Source: an uncultured Chitinophagaceae bacterium
GTDB lineage: Bacteria > Bacteroidota > Bacteroidia > Chitinophagales > Chitinophagaceae
Assembly: GCA_937996595.1 (NCBI GenBank)
Contig: CALKVC010000221.1
Coordinates: 1 to 8,283, forward strand
Length of the DNA stretch: 8,283 nt
Direction of reading: 5' to 3'
Under the pieces are notes generated by a model that saw only the letters and a program-made list of their open reading frames with translations, ran no database searches and was not told the DNA's origin. Positions 1-7,055 of this stretch are shown one piece after another. The translations under genes and the position numbers were made by a program. Within the stretch, counting starts at the first letter, position 1; every line of letters begins with the position of its first letter.

Positions 1-239
1 ATCCAGATGAGCAGGAAAAATAAGAGCATTACTATGGTTAACCCTGCTGATATGGCCAGGCTCCTGGGAATACGATGCCTTTCTAACCAACGGCTAACGG
101 GGTATAACACAATAGCGATAAAGAGGCCATAAAACATGGGAACAAACAACGGTTTACCCACATACAGTATTATCATTATCAGCATGCCAAGCAGCAGGTA
201 ATGTAAAATAGAACCATTTATTAACGTACGATTATTCAT
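1..239 (-). CDS. AI-2E family (PerM-like) transporter, N-terminal fragment
   Basis: This is the first 79 codons of a gene running off the left edge; it is absent from simple ORF lists because it is cut. The translation starts MNNRTLING and is strongly hydrophobic. A first membrane helix covers about residues 12-26, followed by VGKPLFVPMFYGLFIAIVLY (about 27-46), the charged PVSRWLERHRIPRSLA, and another helix (about 61-79). The short helix, KPLFVPMF-type re-entrant stretch and 'YP...WLERHRIPR.LA' pattern are characteristic of the start of the AI-2E transporter family (PF01594), inner-membrane exporters of about 350 residues with uncertain substrates. ATG at 239 is the first methionine after an in-frame TAA at 284-282. 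It is transcribed divergently from the Na/Pi gene. No clear Shine-Dalgarno sequence is visible. Family assignment is by recognition of the N-terminus only; the substrate cannot be inferred. Confidence 0.75.
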   Translation of the reverse strand, partial: MNNRTLINGSILHYLLLGMLIMIILYVGKPLFVPMFYGLFIAIVLYPVSRWLERHRIPRSLAISAGLTIVMLLFFLLIW

Positions 240-303
240 ATGTTGAATGTTCAGTTCAGTTGTTCTTTTGCAAGGTCTGTTTTACCCGGCATACAATTTA
301 TGA

Positions 304-311
304 GAAACATA
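304..311 (-). promoter_or_regulatory. Possible -7 element for the AI-2E family gene
   Basis: Read on the minus strand this is TATGTTTC, seven of eight matches to the Bacteroidota -7 consensus TAnnTTTG. It lies about 65 bases before the ATG at 239 inside the 218-base divergent intergenic region. No convincing -33 TTTG was found at the right distance, so this is a weak call. No equally good element was seen for the rightward Na/Pi gene. Confidence 0.2.
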
Positions 312-457
312 ATATGAAATGATGATGGTAATCAGCATAATTTGCCCGGCAGTAACAGATATTGTCATAAATATGAATAGCTAATAATGATGAGGACTTT
401 CATTCATAATCTTCTAATTACTATTCAACTTACAAGTAGGTAAACGTTGCCAGTGGT

Positions 458-2125
458 ATGAATCACCTGTCAGTTATATGGAGCCTGTTGGCCGGTATTG
501 CCATTTTCCTGCTGGGCATGAATATGCTGGAAGAATCTATGAAACAACTGGCAGGAAGGCCTTTTAAATTATTCCTCAAAAAACAAAGTTCATCCAGGCC
601 GAAAGCTATCATCGGCGGTGCTGTGGTAACAGCCATCCTGCAAAGCAGCAGTGTGGTGAACCTGATGGTGCTCGGTTTTGTTGGCGCAAATGTGTTAGAG
701 ATGCAACATGCGCTTGCCTTGATGCTTGGCTCAAACCTGGGAACCACTTTCAGCAGCTGGATTATAGCAACCGTAGGTTTCAGGATGAATATTGAAAATA
801 TTGCATACCCGTTAGCAGGCATTGCCGGATTATCTATGTTGCTAAGCGGGAAAAACAGCATGCTGCAAAACTGGAGCAGGTTGTTATTCGGAACAGGGCT
901 TTTATTCATGGGCCTTAACATGATCAGGAATGGTATGGAATCATCCCTGTTCGTTATTGACCTGTCAGCATTCAACAAGTATCCCCTGATTATATTCCTG
1001 ATAACCGGTTTTGCCCTTACTGCAATCATTCAATCCAGCACGGTAACCATTGCCATCGTACTCAGTGCACTGCATACAGGCGCTATAGAACTCATTGCAG
1101 CTATGGCCATTGTACTGGGTGCTGAAACAGGCACGATCTTAAAACTGGTGCTGGCATCTATGAAAGGACTGGCTGCTAAAAAAAGGGTTGCACTGGGAAA
1201 CCTATTATTCAACAGTATTACAACCATCATCGTATTTATCCTCATTTATCCTGTGTACCGGTTTATCACAGAAACCATCATGATAAAAGACAACTTGCTG
1301 GCCCTGGTATTTTTCCAGAGTTTTGTTAACATAACAGGAATTGTTTTATTCTACCCTTTCCTGAACATCTTTACGCAGTTCCTGGAAAACAGGTTCAGGG
1401 ATAATGCCGATGAATCGCTGTACATCAGTAAGGTTGCTGCCTCAGATACTGAACTCGCCATACTCGCGCTTGAAAAAGAAGTGACCCATTTTATGTTACA
1501 CAGCATTTCATTCACAAGAGAAGCATTCGGGCTGCCTGCAGATGAAAGGCTATCAGGAAAATGGCAAAAAGTTAACAGCAAATCAGATCTCCGGCAGCAA
1601 TATGCTTACCTGAAACAATTGCATGGTGAAGCCTTCGGGTATGCATGTAAAGTTCAGAACAGCAGTACCGATGATAGTTTTACCGTAAAACTGAATCAAC
1701 TGGTAGCATCCAACAGAAATACCATGTACGCTGTTAAAAGTGTAAAAGATGCATTGCCGGATATTGAACAGTTAAAGAATTCATCCAATGATTTAAAATT
1801 TACTTTTTACCGGAATGCCAGAGCAAAAGCATCAGATTTCTGTTACAAGGCTGTAACTCTCATCCTGATGAAAAAAACAGCTTCCGGTTTTACCGGCTTA
1901 CATGACTTACATAAACAAATCATTGGTGGATACGCCGGCAACCTGCAACTGCTCTTTGATGAACATACCCATGATTCGGTCAGTGAGATTGAAATATCCA
2001 CGCTCATTAATGTAAACAGGGAACTGCACACTTCCTATAAATCTTTCATGTTCGCTTTGAAAGACCTGCTGCTTGATGCAAAAGAAGCGGCCTATTTTGA
2101 TGAACTTCCGGGATTTATCAGGTGA
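458..2125 (+). CDS. Na/Pi cotransporter family protein with C-terminal PhoU-like domain
   Basis: A 555-residue inner-membrane protein of the bacterial NptA/SLC34-like family (PF02690), expected to carry phosphate with sodium. The two inverted transport repeats are visible. The first contains LLGMNMLEESMKQLAG (18-33), the signature QSSS at 62-65 and GSNLGTT at 91-97. The second contains QSST at 192-195 and GAETGT at 221-226, followed by FNSITTIIVF (251-260) and FQSFVNITGIVLFYPF (286-301), which match the family's conserved FN-containing helices. Residues about 325-555 are soluble and mostly helical, as in the PhoU-like tail common in bacterial members and thought to couple transport to phosphate status. 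Length is normal for the two-domain form. ATG at 458 begins just before the first helix and leaves no conserved sequence upstream. The gene diverges from the AI-2E gene and converges with PolX. Substrate is inferred from the family; a non-phosphate role cannot be excluded. Confidence 0.9.
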   Translation: MNHLSVIWSLLAGIAIFLLGMNMLEESMKQLAGRPFKLFLKKQSSSRPKAIIGGAVVTAILQSSSVVNLMVLGFVGANVLEMQHALALMLGSNLGTTFSSWIIATVGFRMNIENIAYPLAGIAGLSMLLSGKNSMLQNWSRLLFGTGLLFMGLNMIRNGMESSLFVIDLSAFNKYPLIIFLITGFALTAIIQSSTVTIAIVLSALHTGAIELIAAMAIVLGAETGTILKLVLASMKGLAAKKRVALGNLLFNSITTIIVFILIYPVYRFITETIMIKDNLLALVFFQSFVNITGIVLFYPFLNIFTQFLENRFRDNADESLYISKVAASDTELAILALEKEVTHFMLHSISFTREAFGLPADERLSGKWQKVNSKSDLRQQYAYLKQLHGEAFGYACKVQNSSTDDSFTVKLNQLVASNRNTMYAVKSVKDALPDIEQLKNSSNDLKFTFYRNARAKASDFCYKAVTLILMKKTASGFTGLHDLHKQIIGGYAGNLQLLFDEHTHDSVSEIEISTLINVNRELHTSYKSFMFALKDLLLDAKEAAYFDELPGFIR

Positions 2126-2149
2126 ATCTTTAAAATAAAGAGATTATTT

Positions 2150-2193
2150 ATATTTTCGTATATACTGTATCGTTATATTCAATCGGAAAATAT
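2150..2193. terminator. Weak AT-rich hairpin between convergent genes
   Basis: In the 71-base gap between the convergent Na/Pi and PolX genes, ATATTTTC (2150-2157) is exactly repeated inverted as GAAAATAT (2186-2193), with a 28-base loop. A tighter TCTTTA-AAA-TAAAGA hairpin lies just left of it, after the Na/Pi stop. Both stems are nearly pure AT, so termination is plausible from position rather than stability. Confidence 0.3.
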
Positions 2194-2196
2194 CCG

Positions 2197-3216
2197 TCAC
2201 GAGAAAGAAATATGCCCCAATTCATCTTTCCCGATCCTCTTTTCAGGAGGTATAAAAGGAAGCCCGAACAACCGGTATATGCCTTCCTCCGTATCACCGG
2301 CCAGTTTCCTGTTTGAAACAGCATCAAATACACCATACTCATTAATTTTCCAGCCTTTATGTTTAGCCAATGTGCGTAACATGATATTATGTTCCTTTGA
2401 ACCTGTAAAATAAAGCATGGCTGAGCCGTATTCATCATCATGTACCACCCTGAGATCAGCGTGCATGTCAGCCTCCTTCAACACAACACTGGCCCTGGTT
2501 TCACCGCTGGCAATAACAAGTGCAACCTGTGGTAACCTGGTAAATAGCCTGATGATTTTTTTCCAGTGCCGCCTTTCGGCTGTTGCCACCATATCAATAT
2601 CGCCAATGGTTTTACTTTTTCTGCGTATACTGCCCGCAACGGAAGCCCTTATTACCTGAGGGAAAGCGATCACCTGCCGAAGCAAACCGGTTGCCACGGG
2701 TTCAGCTTCTTCCAGTAATACCCGATGCTTCTTATCTTTTTGAAGCTTAAGCACATGAATGATGTTTTCTATTTTCTTTTTACCGAAACCTTTCTGTTCA
2801 TGCAGCCTGCCATCAGTAACTGCTTGCATGATATCATCGCGGTTTTTCACGTGAAGCGAATCATGAAGCATGCGCAATGTTGCCGGGCCAATGCCTTCAA
2901 TATCCATCAATTGCAGCAAATCGAAAGGCACCTGCTGTTGAAGCTTTTCATATGTTTTGATATGGCCTGTATCAATATACTCGATGATTTTTGATGCGAT
3001 ACTTTCACCCACGCCTTTTAACTGGTCAAGCCTTTTAACATCATGCCCGTATATATCTACCGGCTCAGTCATATTTGCCATTGTTCTTGCGGCATTGGTA
3101 TAAGCGATAGCCCTGAAACGATGCTCCGGGCCAAGATACCTGTAACAGTCAGCCATGTGCCGGAATATATCGGCAAGTTCCTTATTATGCTGTAATGTAT
3201 TTAGCTGTGCAGGCAT
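2197..3216 (-). CDS. PolX-type family X DNA polymerase/nucleotidyltransferase lacking the PHP domain
   Basis: A 339-residue family X polymerase likely involved in gap filling during DNA repair. The 8-kDa-like N-terminal part (about 1-90) holds a helix-hairpin-helix, LDQLKGVGESIASKIIEYI (63-81). A second is LMDIEGIGPATLRML (103-117) and a third is KGFGKKKIENII (142-153). The palm nucleotidyltransferase core is present: AGSIRRKSKTIGDIDMV (194-210) with metal-binding D206 and D208, and the third aspartate D254 in ADLRVV. The family signature YFTGSKEHNIMLR (269-281) and NEYGVFD (292-298) follow, and the thumb ends with TEEGIYRLFGLPFIPPEKR (309-327). Bacterial PolX is usually about 570 residues with a C-terminal PHP 3'-5' exonuclease; here the protein stops right after the thumb and the next gene leaves no room for it. 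All three catalytic aspartates remain, so polymerase activity is likely. ATG at 3216 was chosen because residues 8-40 already match the family start. Confidence 0.88.
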   Translation of the reverse strand: MPAQLNTLQHNKELADIFRHMADCYRYLGPEHRFRAIAYTNAARTMANMTEPVDIYGHDVKRLDQLKGVGESIASKIIEYIDTGHIKTYEKLQQQVPFDLLQLMDIEGIGPATLRMLHDSLHVKNRDDIMQAVTDGRLHEQKGFGKKKIENIIHVLKLQKDKKHRVLLEEAEPVATGLLRQVIAFPQVIRASVAGSIRRKSKTIGDIDMVATAERRHWKKIIRLFTRLPQVALVIASGETRASVVLKEADMHADLRVVHDDEYGSAMLYFTGSKEHNIMLRTLAKHKGWKINEYGVFDAVSNRKLAGDTEEGIYRLFGLPFIPPEKRIGKDELGHISFS

Positions 3217-3327
3217 TTCCGGGTATTTAAAAACGGTAATAAAGTAAACTAAAAATCAGTTGAAATGGCATGAGTTTTATCAAAGCCTTTACTGATACCA
3301 GTCATAGTTCCGCAACCCTACTGCCAA

Positions 3328-3335
3328 TAGCTTTG
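3328..3335 (+). promoter_or_regulatory. Bacteroidota -7 promoter element for the baeRF gene
   Basis: TAGCTTTG is a perfect match to TAnnTTTG and lies 19 bases before the ATG at 3355, implying a very short leader. About 20 bases upstream sits AGTTC, only a poor match to the -33 TTTG box. Confidence 0.45.
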
Positions 3336-3354
3336 AATTGCTAAATCATACATT

Positions 3355-4461
3355 ATGTCACTAAAATTAACAGGAGAATTCGCTGAAGTGCTGAATACTC
3401 CGAAATACCTGCCTTCCATTTCATTAATTATGCCGTTTGATTCAAAAATCGGTCTGAAAGCAGAACTTGACTACAAGTTGAAAATGGCGGCTGATAAGAT
3501 TGAAAATCAATTGCGTGAAAATTACCCGGAAGAAAAAGCAGTGCCGGTAATAAAAAAACTCCGGAAACTCGTTGGCGAACTTAAATATGATGCCCATAAA
3601 AAAACGATTGCCATTTTTGTTTCACCGCTGATGGAAAAAGTATATTACCTGGATTATCCTTTTGATGAGAAAATTATCATTGATGATTCTTTTGAGGTAC
3701 GCGACCTGATTTACAGCAACAAACAAAAACAACAATACCTGGTTACCCTGCTCAGCGGAAAAGAATGCAAACTGTTCCTTAACATTAAGGATGAATTCAT
3801 TCCATTGAACCTGCATGTACCGGCAAATATTGAAGCATACCGGAATGACATAAACGAAAAGACCGCAAACTTCAGTGATGAACAGGAACGCAAAGAAATT
3901 TTACTGAAGAAATTCCTGCATTCCATAGACACTGGTTTATCTTCCGTAATATTGGAACATAAGTTACCGATGTTTGTGATGGGCACAGAAAAAACCCTGG
4001 GACTGTTTAAATCCGTTTCACACAATGCAAGCCATGTGATAGCTTATATTACCGGCAACTATGAAAATGAAACAACCCCTGAACTGCGTCATATCCTTGC
4101 TCCCCATATAAGCGAATGGAAAAAGCAACTGCAGCATGAATTGCTGAAAAAAGTTGACGTTGCCATGAGCAGTAAGAAACTGGCTTTTGGCATCCAGCAG
4201 GTATGGAAAGCTGCCACAGAAAAAAAAGGCAAACTGCTGATTGTTGAAAAAAACTTCATGTACCCGGCGCAACATGGTTCAAACCCGGATGTGATTTACA
4301 GGTATGATGAATTAACCAACAGCGCTTTCTATATCAGGGATGCAGTGGACGACATCATTGAAAAAGTGCTTGACAGTGGTGGTGATATAGAATTTGTTGA
4401 AGAGGGCATGCTGGATGAATATGGCAGGATTGTGCTGATAGAATATTTCGAAAACCAATAA
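3355..4461 (+). CDS. baeRF-type (bacterial eRF1/Dom34-like) protein
   Basis: A 368-residue soluble protein that I assign to the baeRF families, bacterial and archaeal relatives of eRF1/Pelota proposed by comparative genomics to act in ribosome rescue or related translation quality control. The N-terminal domain (about 1-155) contains KKTIAIFVSPLMEKVYYLDY (82-101) and the following VVDD-like IIIDDSFEVRDLI (107-119) and YLVTLLSGKECKLFL (128-142), a pattern typical of these proteins. The middle domain has LPMFVMGTEKTLGLFKSVSH (204-223) and TPELRHIL (241-248). The C-terminal L7Ae-like domain includes LAFGIQQVWKAATEKKGKLL (276-295), with the end GGDIEFVEEGMLDEYGRIVL (342-361). No GGQ peptidyl-hydrolysis motif is present, so it would not act as a classical release factor. 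It diverges from PolX with 138 bases between. ATG at 3355 is supported by the promoter match. The numbered baeRF family cannot be fixed by eye. Confidence 0.72.
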   Translation: MSLKLTGEFAEVLNTPKYLPSISLIMPFDSKIGLKAELDYKLKMAADKIENQLRENYPEEKAVPVIKKLRKLVGELKYDAHKKTIAIFVSPLMEKVYYLDYPFDEKIIIDDSFEVRDLIYSNKQKQQYLVTLLSGKECKLFLNIKDEFIPLNLHVPANIEAYRNDINEKTANFSDEQERKEILLKKFLHSIDTGLSSVILEHKLPMFVMGTEKTLGLFKSVSHNASHVIAYITGNYENETTPELRHILAPHISEWKKQLQHELLKKVDVAMSSKKLAFGIQQVWKAATEKKGKLLIVEKNFMYPAQHGSNPDVIYRYDELTNSAFYIRDAVDDIIEKVLDSGGDIEFVEEGMLDEYGRIVLIEYFENQ

Positions 4462-4499
4462 CCGTACAGGGGTATATATAAACAGCATTCAGCACAAAG

Positions 4500-4552
4500 A
4501 AAATAAGCTGGTTACAGTACAATACAAAAAATAGCTGTAATCAGCTTATTTT
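4500..4552. terminator. Strong 18-bp stem-loop between baeRF and DUF2891
   Basis: AAAATAAGCTGGTTACAG (4500-4517) pairs with CTGTAATCAGCTTATTTT (4535-4552) with a single G-U wobble and a 17-base loop. The A-rich left arm and T-rich right arm give U-tracts on both strands, so it can act as a bidirectional terminator for baeRF. Its right arm ends only 6 bases before the ATG at 4559, so it also forms nearly the whole leader of the next gene if transcription starts upstream. Confidence 0.7.
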
Positions 4553-4558
4553 TATTCC

Positions 4559-5620
4559 ATGAAAAAGATACTGTTGATTTGCATGGCTTGTAATTATTTT
4601 TGCAGCCATGCACAGCTATTGAATGAATCGCTGGCAACCAGTTTGGCCCATATGCCTTTGCATTGCATCCGTCAGGAGTTCCCAAATAAGACATCTCATA
4701 CGGCAGACAGCAGCACAGATGCCATTTTGCTGCCAAGCCAGTTACATCCGTCGTTTTATGGCTGCCTCGACTGGCATAGCAGTGTACATGGCCATTGGTT
4801 ACTGGTAAGGGTTTTAAAGTTGTTTCCAGGCCTGGCTATAAAAGACAGTATCATTGATGTACTGGATAATAGCTTTCAACCAGGGAAGATAGAAGAAGAA
4901 GTTGCCTATTTTACCAGGTATAAGACAACTAAAACATTTGAACGCACTTACGGTTGGGCATGGTGGCTAAAACTTGACCAGGAATTGCATAGCTGGAACC
5001 ATCCGCTGGCAAAGAAATGGCACGCAGCCATTCAGCCACTAACAAAACATATTGTACAACTATGGAAGCAGTACTTACCAAAACAAACCTATCCCAACCG
5101 CACCGGTGTGCATCCGAACACGGCATTCGCACTGGCTTTTGCACTTGATTGGTCGAGGGAGCTGAAAGACAGTTCATTTGAACAGGCAGTGATTAATAAA
5201 GCAACCTATTTTTATTTGAACAACACAGCAACGCCTGCATACCTTGAACCTGACGGTGCCGATTTCTTCAGTCCGAGCCTGCAGATTGCAGACCTCATGC
5301 GCCGTATCCTTCCGGCAAAGAAATTCATACCCTGGCTGAATGCATTTTATGAACCACGCAGCATCAAACGCATAACAGAAATGCCCGTTGTAAGCGACCG
5401 TAGCGATTACCAGATTGTACACCTCGACGGGTTGTCCATCAGTCGTGCCTGGTGTATGAAAGGTATTGCAAAACAGCTGCCTGCTTCCCATCCATTAAAA
5501 AGCCGATTTGAACAGACAGCCCGCCATTTTTTAGAGAAAACCCTTCCGAATGTTACCAGTGGCCATTATGGCGGCGACCATTGGCTGGCGAGTTTTGCAT
5601 TATATGCGTTGGGGAGTTGA
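4559..5620 (+). CDS. Exported DUF2891 family protein
   Basis: A 353-residue protein with a short Sec signal peptide (MKKILLICMACNYFCSHAQ, probable cleavage after SHA at residue 18), so it should be periplasmic or outer-membrane facing. I recognise DUF2891 (PF11199), of unknown function. Its conserved blocks are all present: HPSFYGCLDWHSSVHGHW (63-80), ERTYGWAWWLKL (128-139), RTGVHPNTAFAL (181-192), EPDGADFFSP (230-239), HLDGLSISRAWCM (288-300) and GHYGGDHWLASFALYAL (335-351). The many conserved Trp, His and acidic residues on helical segments suggest an alpha/alpha-toroid and possibly a carbohydrate-related enzyme, but that is inference. Length is normal. The start is set by the signal peptide. 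The gene is isolated between two hairpins, so it is probably monocistronic. Confidence 0.85.
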   Translation: MKKILLICMACNYFCSHAQLLNESLATSLAHMPLHCIRQEFPNKTSHTADSSTDAILLPSQLHPSFYGCLDWHSSVHGHWLLVRVLKLFPGLAIKDSIIDVLDNSFQPGKIEEEVAYFTRYKTTKTFERTYGWAWWLKLDQELHSWNHPLAKKWHAAIQPLTKHIVQLWKQYLPKQTYPNRTGVHPNTAFALAFALDWSRELKDSSFEQAVINKATYFYLNNTATPAYLEPDGADFFSPSLQIADLMRRILPAKKFIPWLNAFYEPRSIKRITEMPVVSDRSDYQIVHLDGLSISRAWCMKGIAKQLPASHPLKSRFEQTARHFLEKTLPNVTSGHYGGDHWLASFALYALGS

Positions 5621-5696
5621 GTAGTTCATCTACATTTGGCGCATTCTATGTTAAAAAGCAAGTAAGATTTGAACTTCATAAGGCTGGCAAATAAAA

Positions 5697-5719
5697 AAAC
5701 CCACTGCAAGAGTGGGTTT
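5697..5719 (-). terminator. Rho-independent terminator, U-tract on the minus strand
   Basis: AAACCCACT (5697-5705) and AGTGGGTTT (5711-5719) form a perfect 9-bp stem with the 5-base loop GCAAG. On the minus strand the stem is followed by a run of seven T, a strong terminator. On the plus strand the run is only TTT followed by ACATG, so it serves DUF2891 less well. Its main customer should be a minus-strand transcript ending near 5735, which fits the neighbouring tRNA-like 3' end. Confidence 0.7.
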
Positions 5720-5732
5720 ACATGTTTGTATT

Positions 5733-5748
5733 TAGCGGACCGGACGGT
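5733..5748 (-). other. tRNA 3'-end-like fragment; putative attachment site (att)
   Basis: On the minus strand this reads ACCGTCCGGTCCGCTA, resembling the T-stem 3' arm plus acceptor 3' strand and discriminator of a bacterial tRNA gene. It sits 13 bases before the minus-strand terminator, as a tRNA 3' end would. The bases upstream (minus-strand ...GTTAGGTTCCGGT) do not form a T-arm, and no anticodon or D-arm is present, so no whole tRNA exists here. The best explanation is the duplicated 3' end left at one side of an element integrated into a tRNA gene. Isotype not assigned. Confidence 0.38.
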
Positions 5749-5807
5749 ACCGGAACCTAACGCTGTAACTATTTAATTTTCAATTACTTACGAAGACCTA
5801 TTTTGAC

Positions 5808-5944
5808 ATGCTCACTAAAATGCTCACTACACACCTCCCCCACTCGAATTCTATAAATTCTTAAAATGAAGGTAATAAAATAATTATGAATTGCAAAATG
5901 TTTAATGTTATTTTTTATGACAATATAGATTAGAAATGCTCACT
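5808..5944. repeat. Three direct copies of ATGCTCACT
   Basis: Exact copies occur at 5808-5816, 5820-5828 and 5936-5944, the first two spaced 12 bases start to start. Their position 60-200 bases inside the putative att site would suit arm-type binding sites of a tyrosine recombinase, but this is only inferred from location and repetition. Confidence 0.4.
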
Positions 5945-6160
5945 GAGGATTTATTGAGCTTAACGTTGAAGTATATTCTAATGATATTAATTTCAATATT
6001 CAAAAACTAATCTTCTTCTCTTAAGTATTATCAAATTGTTATTAGCTGTTAATATAATATTATTTGATAACTCCAAACTCGCGCAAATTGCAGAACTTCA
6101 TTCGGAGAACTGAACTTACAAATTGCAAAATTTTTCTATAAAGTACGGAACCCTCGCTAT

Positions 6161-6179
6161 CGCAAACCCCTTGTTGTGA
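6161..6179 (-). repeat. attC-like half-site after the protease gene
   Basis: On the minus strand TCACAACAAGGGGTTTGCG begins 6 bases after the protease stop codon. It follows the pattern GCAYAAC-spacer-TTTGC shared by the three other half-sites in the window, with T for the first G. A matching opposite arm further left was not found with confidence. Confidence 0.4.
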
Positions 6180-6185
6180 ATAGTT

Positions 6186-7037
6186 TTACGGAATTTCTAC
6201 TACGTACACTTTTTTTATATGTTCGGCAAAATTTGTCAATTTACTTTCTGTAGAAGCAATTTTAAAGTCGTGTCTGATAATTTCTGTCGCAAAATCTATT
6301 CTTACTGCAGCGACAAAACCTTGGTCAATAAAATTTTCAGTCAATATCCCTACTAATAAATGCTCAGGTACACCGTCCTTGTCCACTTTTCTCCAATCTG
6401 GAATATACCACAAACCACTTCCGCTAATACCAGTAGGTTTCTTTAGTCGAACTTTATTTTTTGACAAAAATGGCTTAATTCTTCCATGAAGTTTTACAAG
6501 TATGTGAGTAGATGTATTAAACCCAAATTTCTTATAAGTTCTATTTCTTACAGTAGCTGTCAGAACTTGCAATGGCTCTGCTTGATAAAAGGGTTGTCCA
6601 GTTGTTTTTTTGATGTTGTTAAGTGGGTAACCACTAATGTTGTATGAACTCGTCTCTACAGTTTTGTGTTCTATACCAATATCGTTTGGCTTAATAAAAC
6701 GATAGTATCCTACTATGTGTTTATTTTGTCGTTCCGAAAATTTAAATACTGCAAGATCTATTTTATTTGTGTCGTTATAAGTTTTGTAGGTAGTAACTAG
6801 TTTTCCATTGCAATACGTCATTTTGTCGTTTTTCCCTGGTATCAAAAGGTCTGGGAAATCATCAATATTCATAAGGTGTCCTGCCGAAAGCATGTAAAAG
6901 CTCCCATTTATATCAAGTAGAACCCCATTTCCCAATGGAGTTACAACAGGCGGACTAGGTTTATTTATTGTCGTCGTACTTTCAAGTGTAAGAGGAAAAA
7001 CCTTTCTTGATAAATCGTTTAGTCTGTCGCTATTCAT
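6186..7037 (-). CDS. Trypsin-like (S1 fold) serine protease, cytoplasmic
   Basis: A 283-residue protein with a chymotrypsin-fold triad visible by motif. The His block is GNGVLLDINGSFYMLSAGHL (36-55) with H54. The Asp block is KIDLAVFKF (92-100) with D94. The Ser block is PTGISGSGLWY (201-211), where GISGSG replaces the classical GDSGGP and S205 is the expected nucleophile. A late strand HLLVGILTE (226-234) follows the Ser block as in this fold. There is no signal peptide or membrane helix, so it should act in the cytoplasm, unlike most bacterial DegP-type proteases, and no PDZ domain follows. ATG at 7037 leaves about 35 residues before the first core strand. It is a lone gene between two attC-like half-sites, 18 bases after one and 6 before the other. 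Function is unknown; stand-alone cytoplasmic trypsin-like proteases in accessory regions are sometimes effectors in conflict systems, but nothing here proves that. Confidence 0.75.
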   Translation of the reverse strand: MNSDRLNDLSRKVFPLTLESTTTINKPSPPVVTPLGNGVLLDINGSFYMLSAGHLMNIDDFPDLLIPGKNDKMTYCNGKLVTTYKTYNDTNKIDLAVFKFSERQNKHIVGYYRFIKPNDIGIEHKTVETSSYNISGYPLNNIKKTTGQPFYQAEPLQVLTATVRNRTYKKFGFNTSTHILVKLHGRIKPFLSKNKVRLKKPTGISGSGLWYIPDWRKVDKDGVPEHLLVGILTENFIDQGFVAAVRIDFATEIIRHDFKIASTESKLTNFAEHIKKVYVVEIP

Positions 7038-7055
7038 AGGGTTCTAATAAATTTC

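Larger units (their letters stand above)
5621..6160. other. Gene-poor, AT-rich junction region
   Basis: No credible gene was found in this 540-base stretch. It contains the hairpin at 5697-5719, the tRNA-3'-like stretch at 5733-5748, and the ATGCTCACT repeats. From about 5850 to 6150 the sequence is very AT-rich with repeated short words such as CAAATTGCA (near 6086 and 6119). A minus-strand frame of about 53 codons ending at 5788 lacks an ATG and is not convincing. The composition differs clearly from the genes to the left, suggesting a different origin. Confidence 0.5.

Noticed and set aside
463..1029. 188-codon minus-strand open frame
   Set aside because: Fully antisense to the Na/Pi gene, whose QSSS and QSST motifs are unambiguous; it is a shadow.
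5755..5761. Perfect GTTRRRY (GTTAGGT on the minus strand), considered as the far arm of the attC-like site after the protease
   Set aside because: It is more than 400 bases from the half-site at 6161-6179, too far for one attC, has no matching inner box, and a 7-base degenerate match is expected by chance in a region of this size.
5730..5805. Complete tRNA gene on the minus strand
   Set aside because: Only the 3' 16 bases look tRNA-like; no T-arm, anticodon arm or D-arm can be folded from the bases upstream.
5788..5948. Minus-strand frame ending in SEHFSEHVKIGLRK, considered as the end of a recombinase gene
   Set aside because: About 53 codons between stops, no ATG, AT-rich low-complexity upstream part, and no recombinase motif; the SEH repetition simply reflects the repeated ATGCTCACT word.
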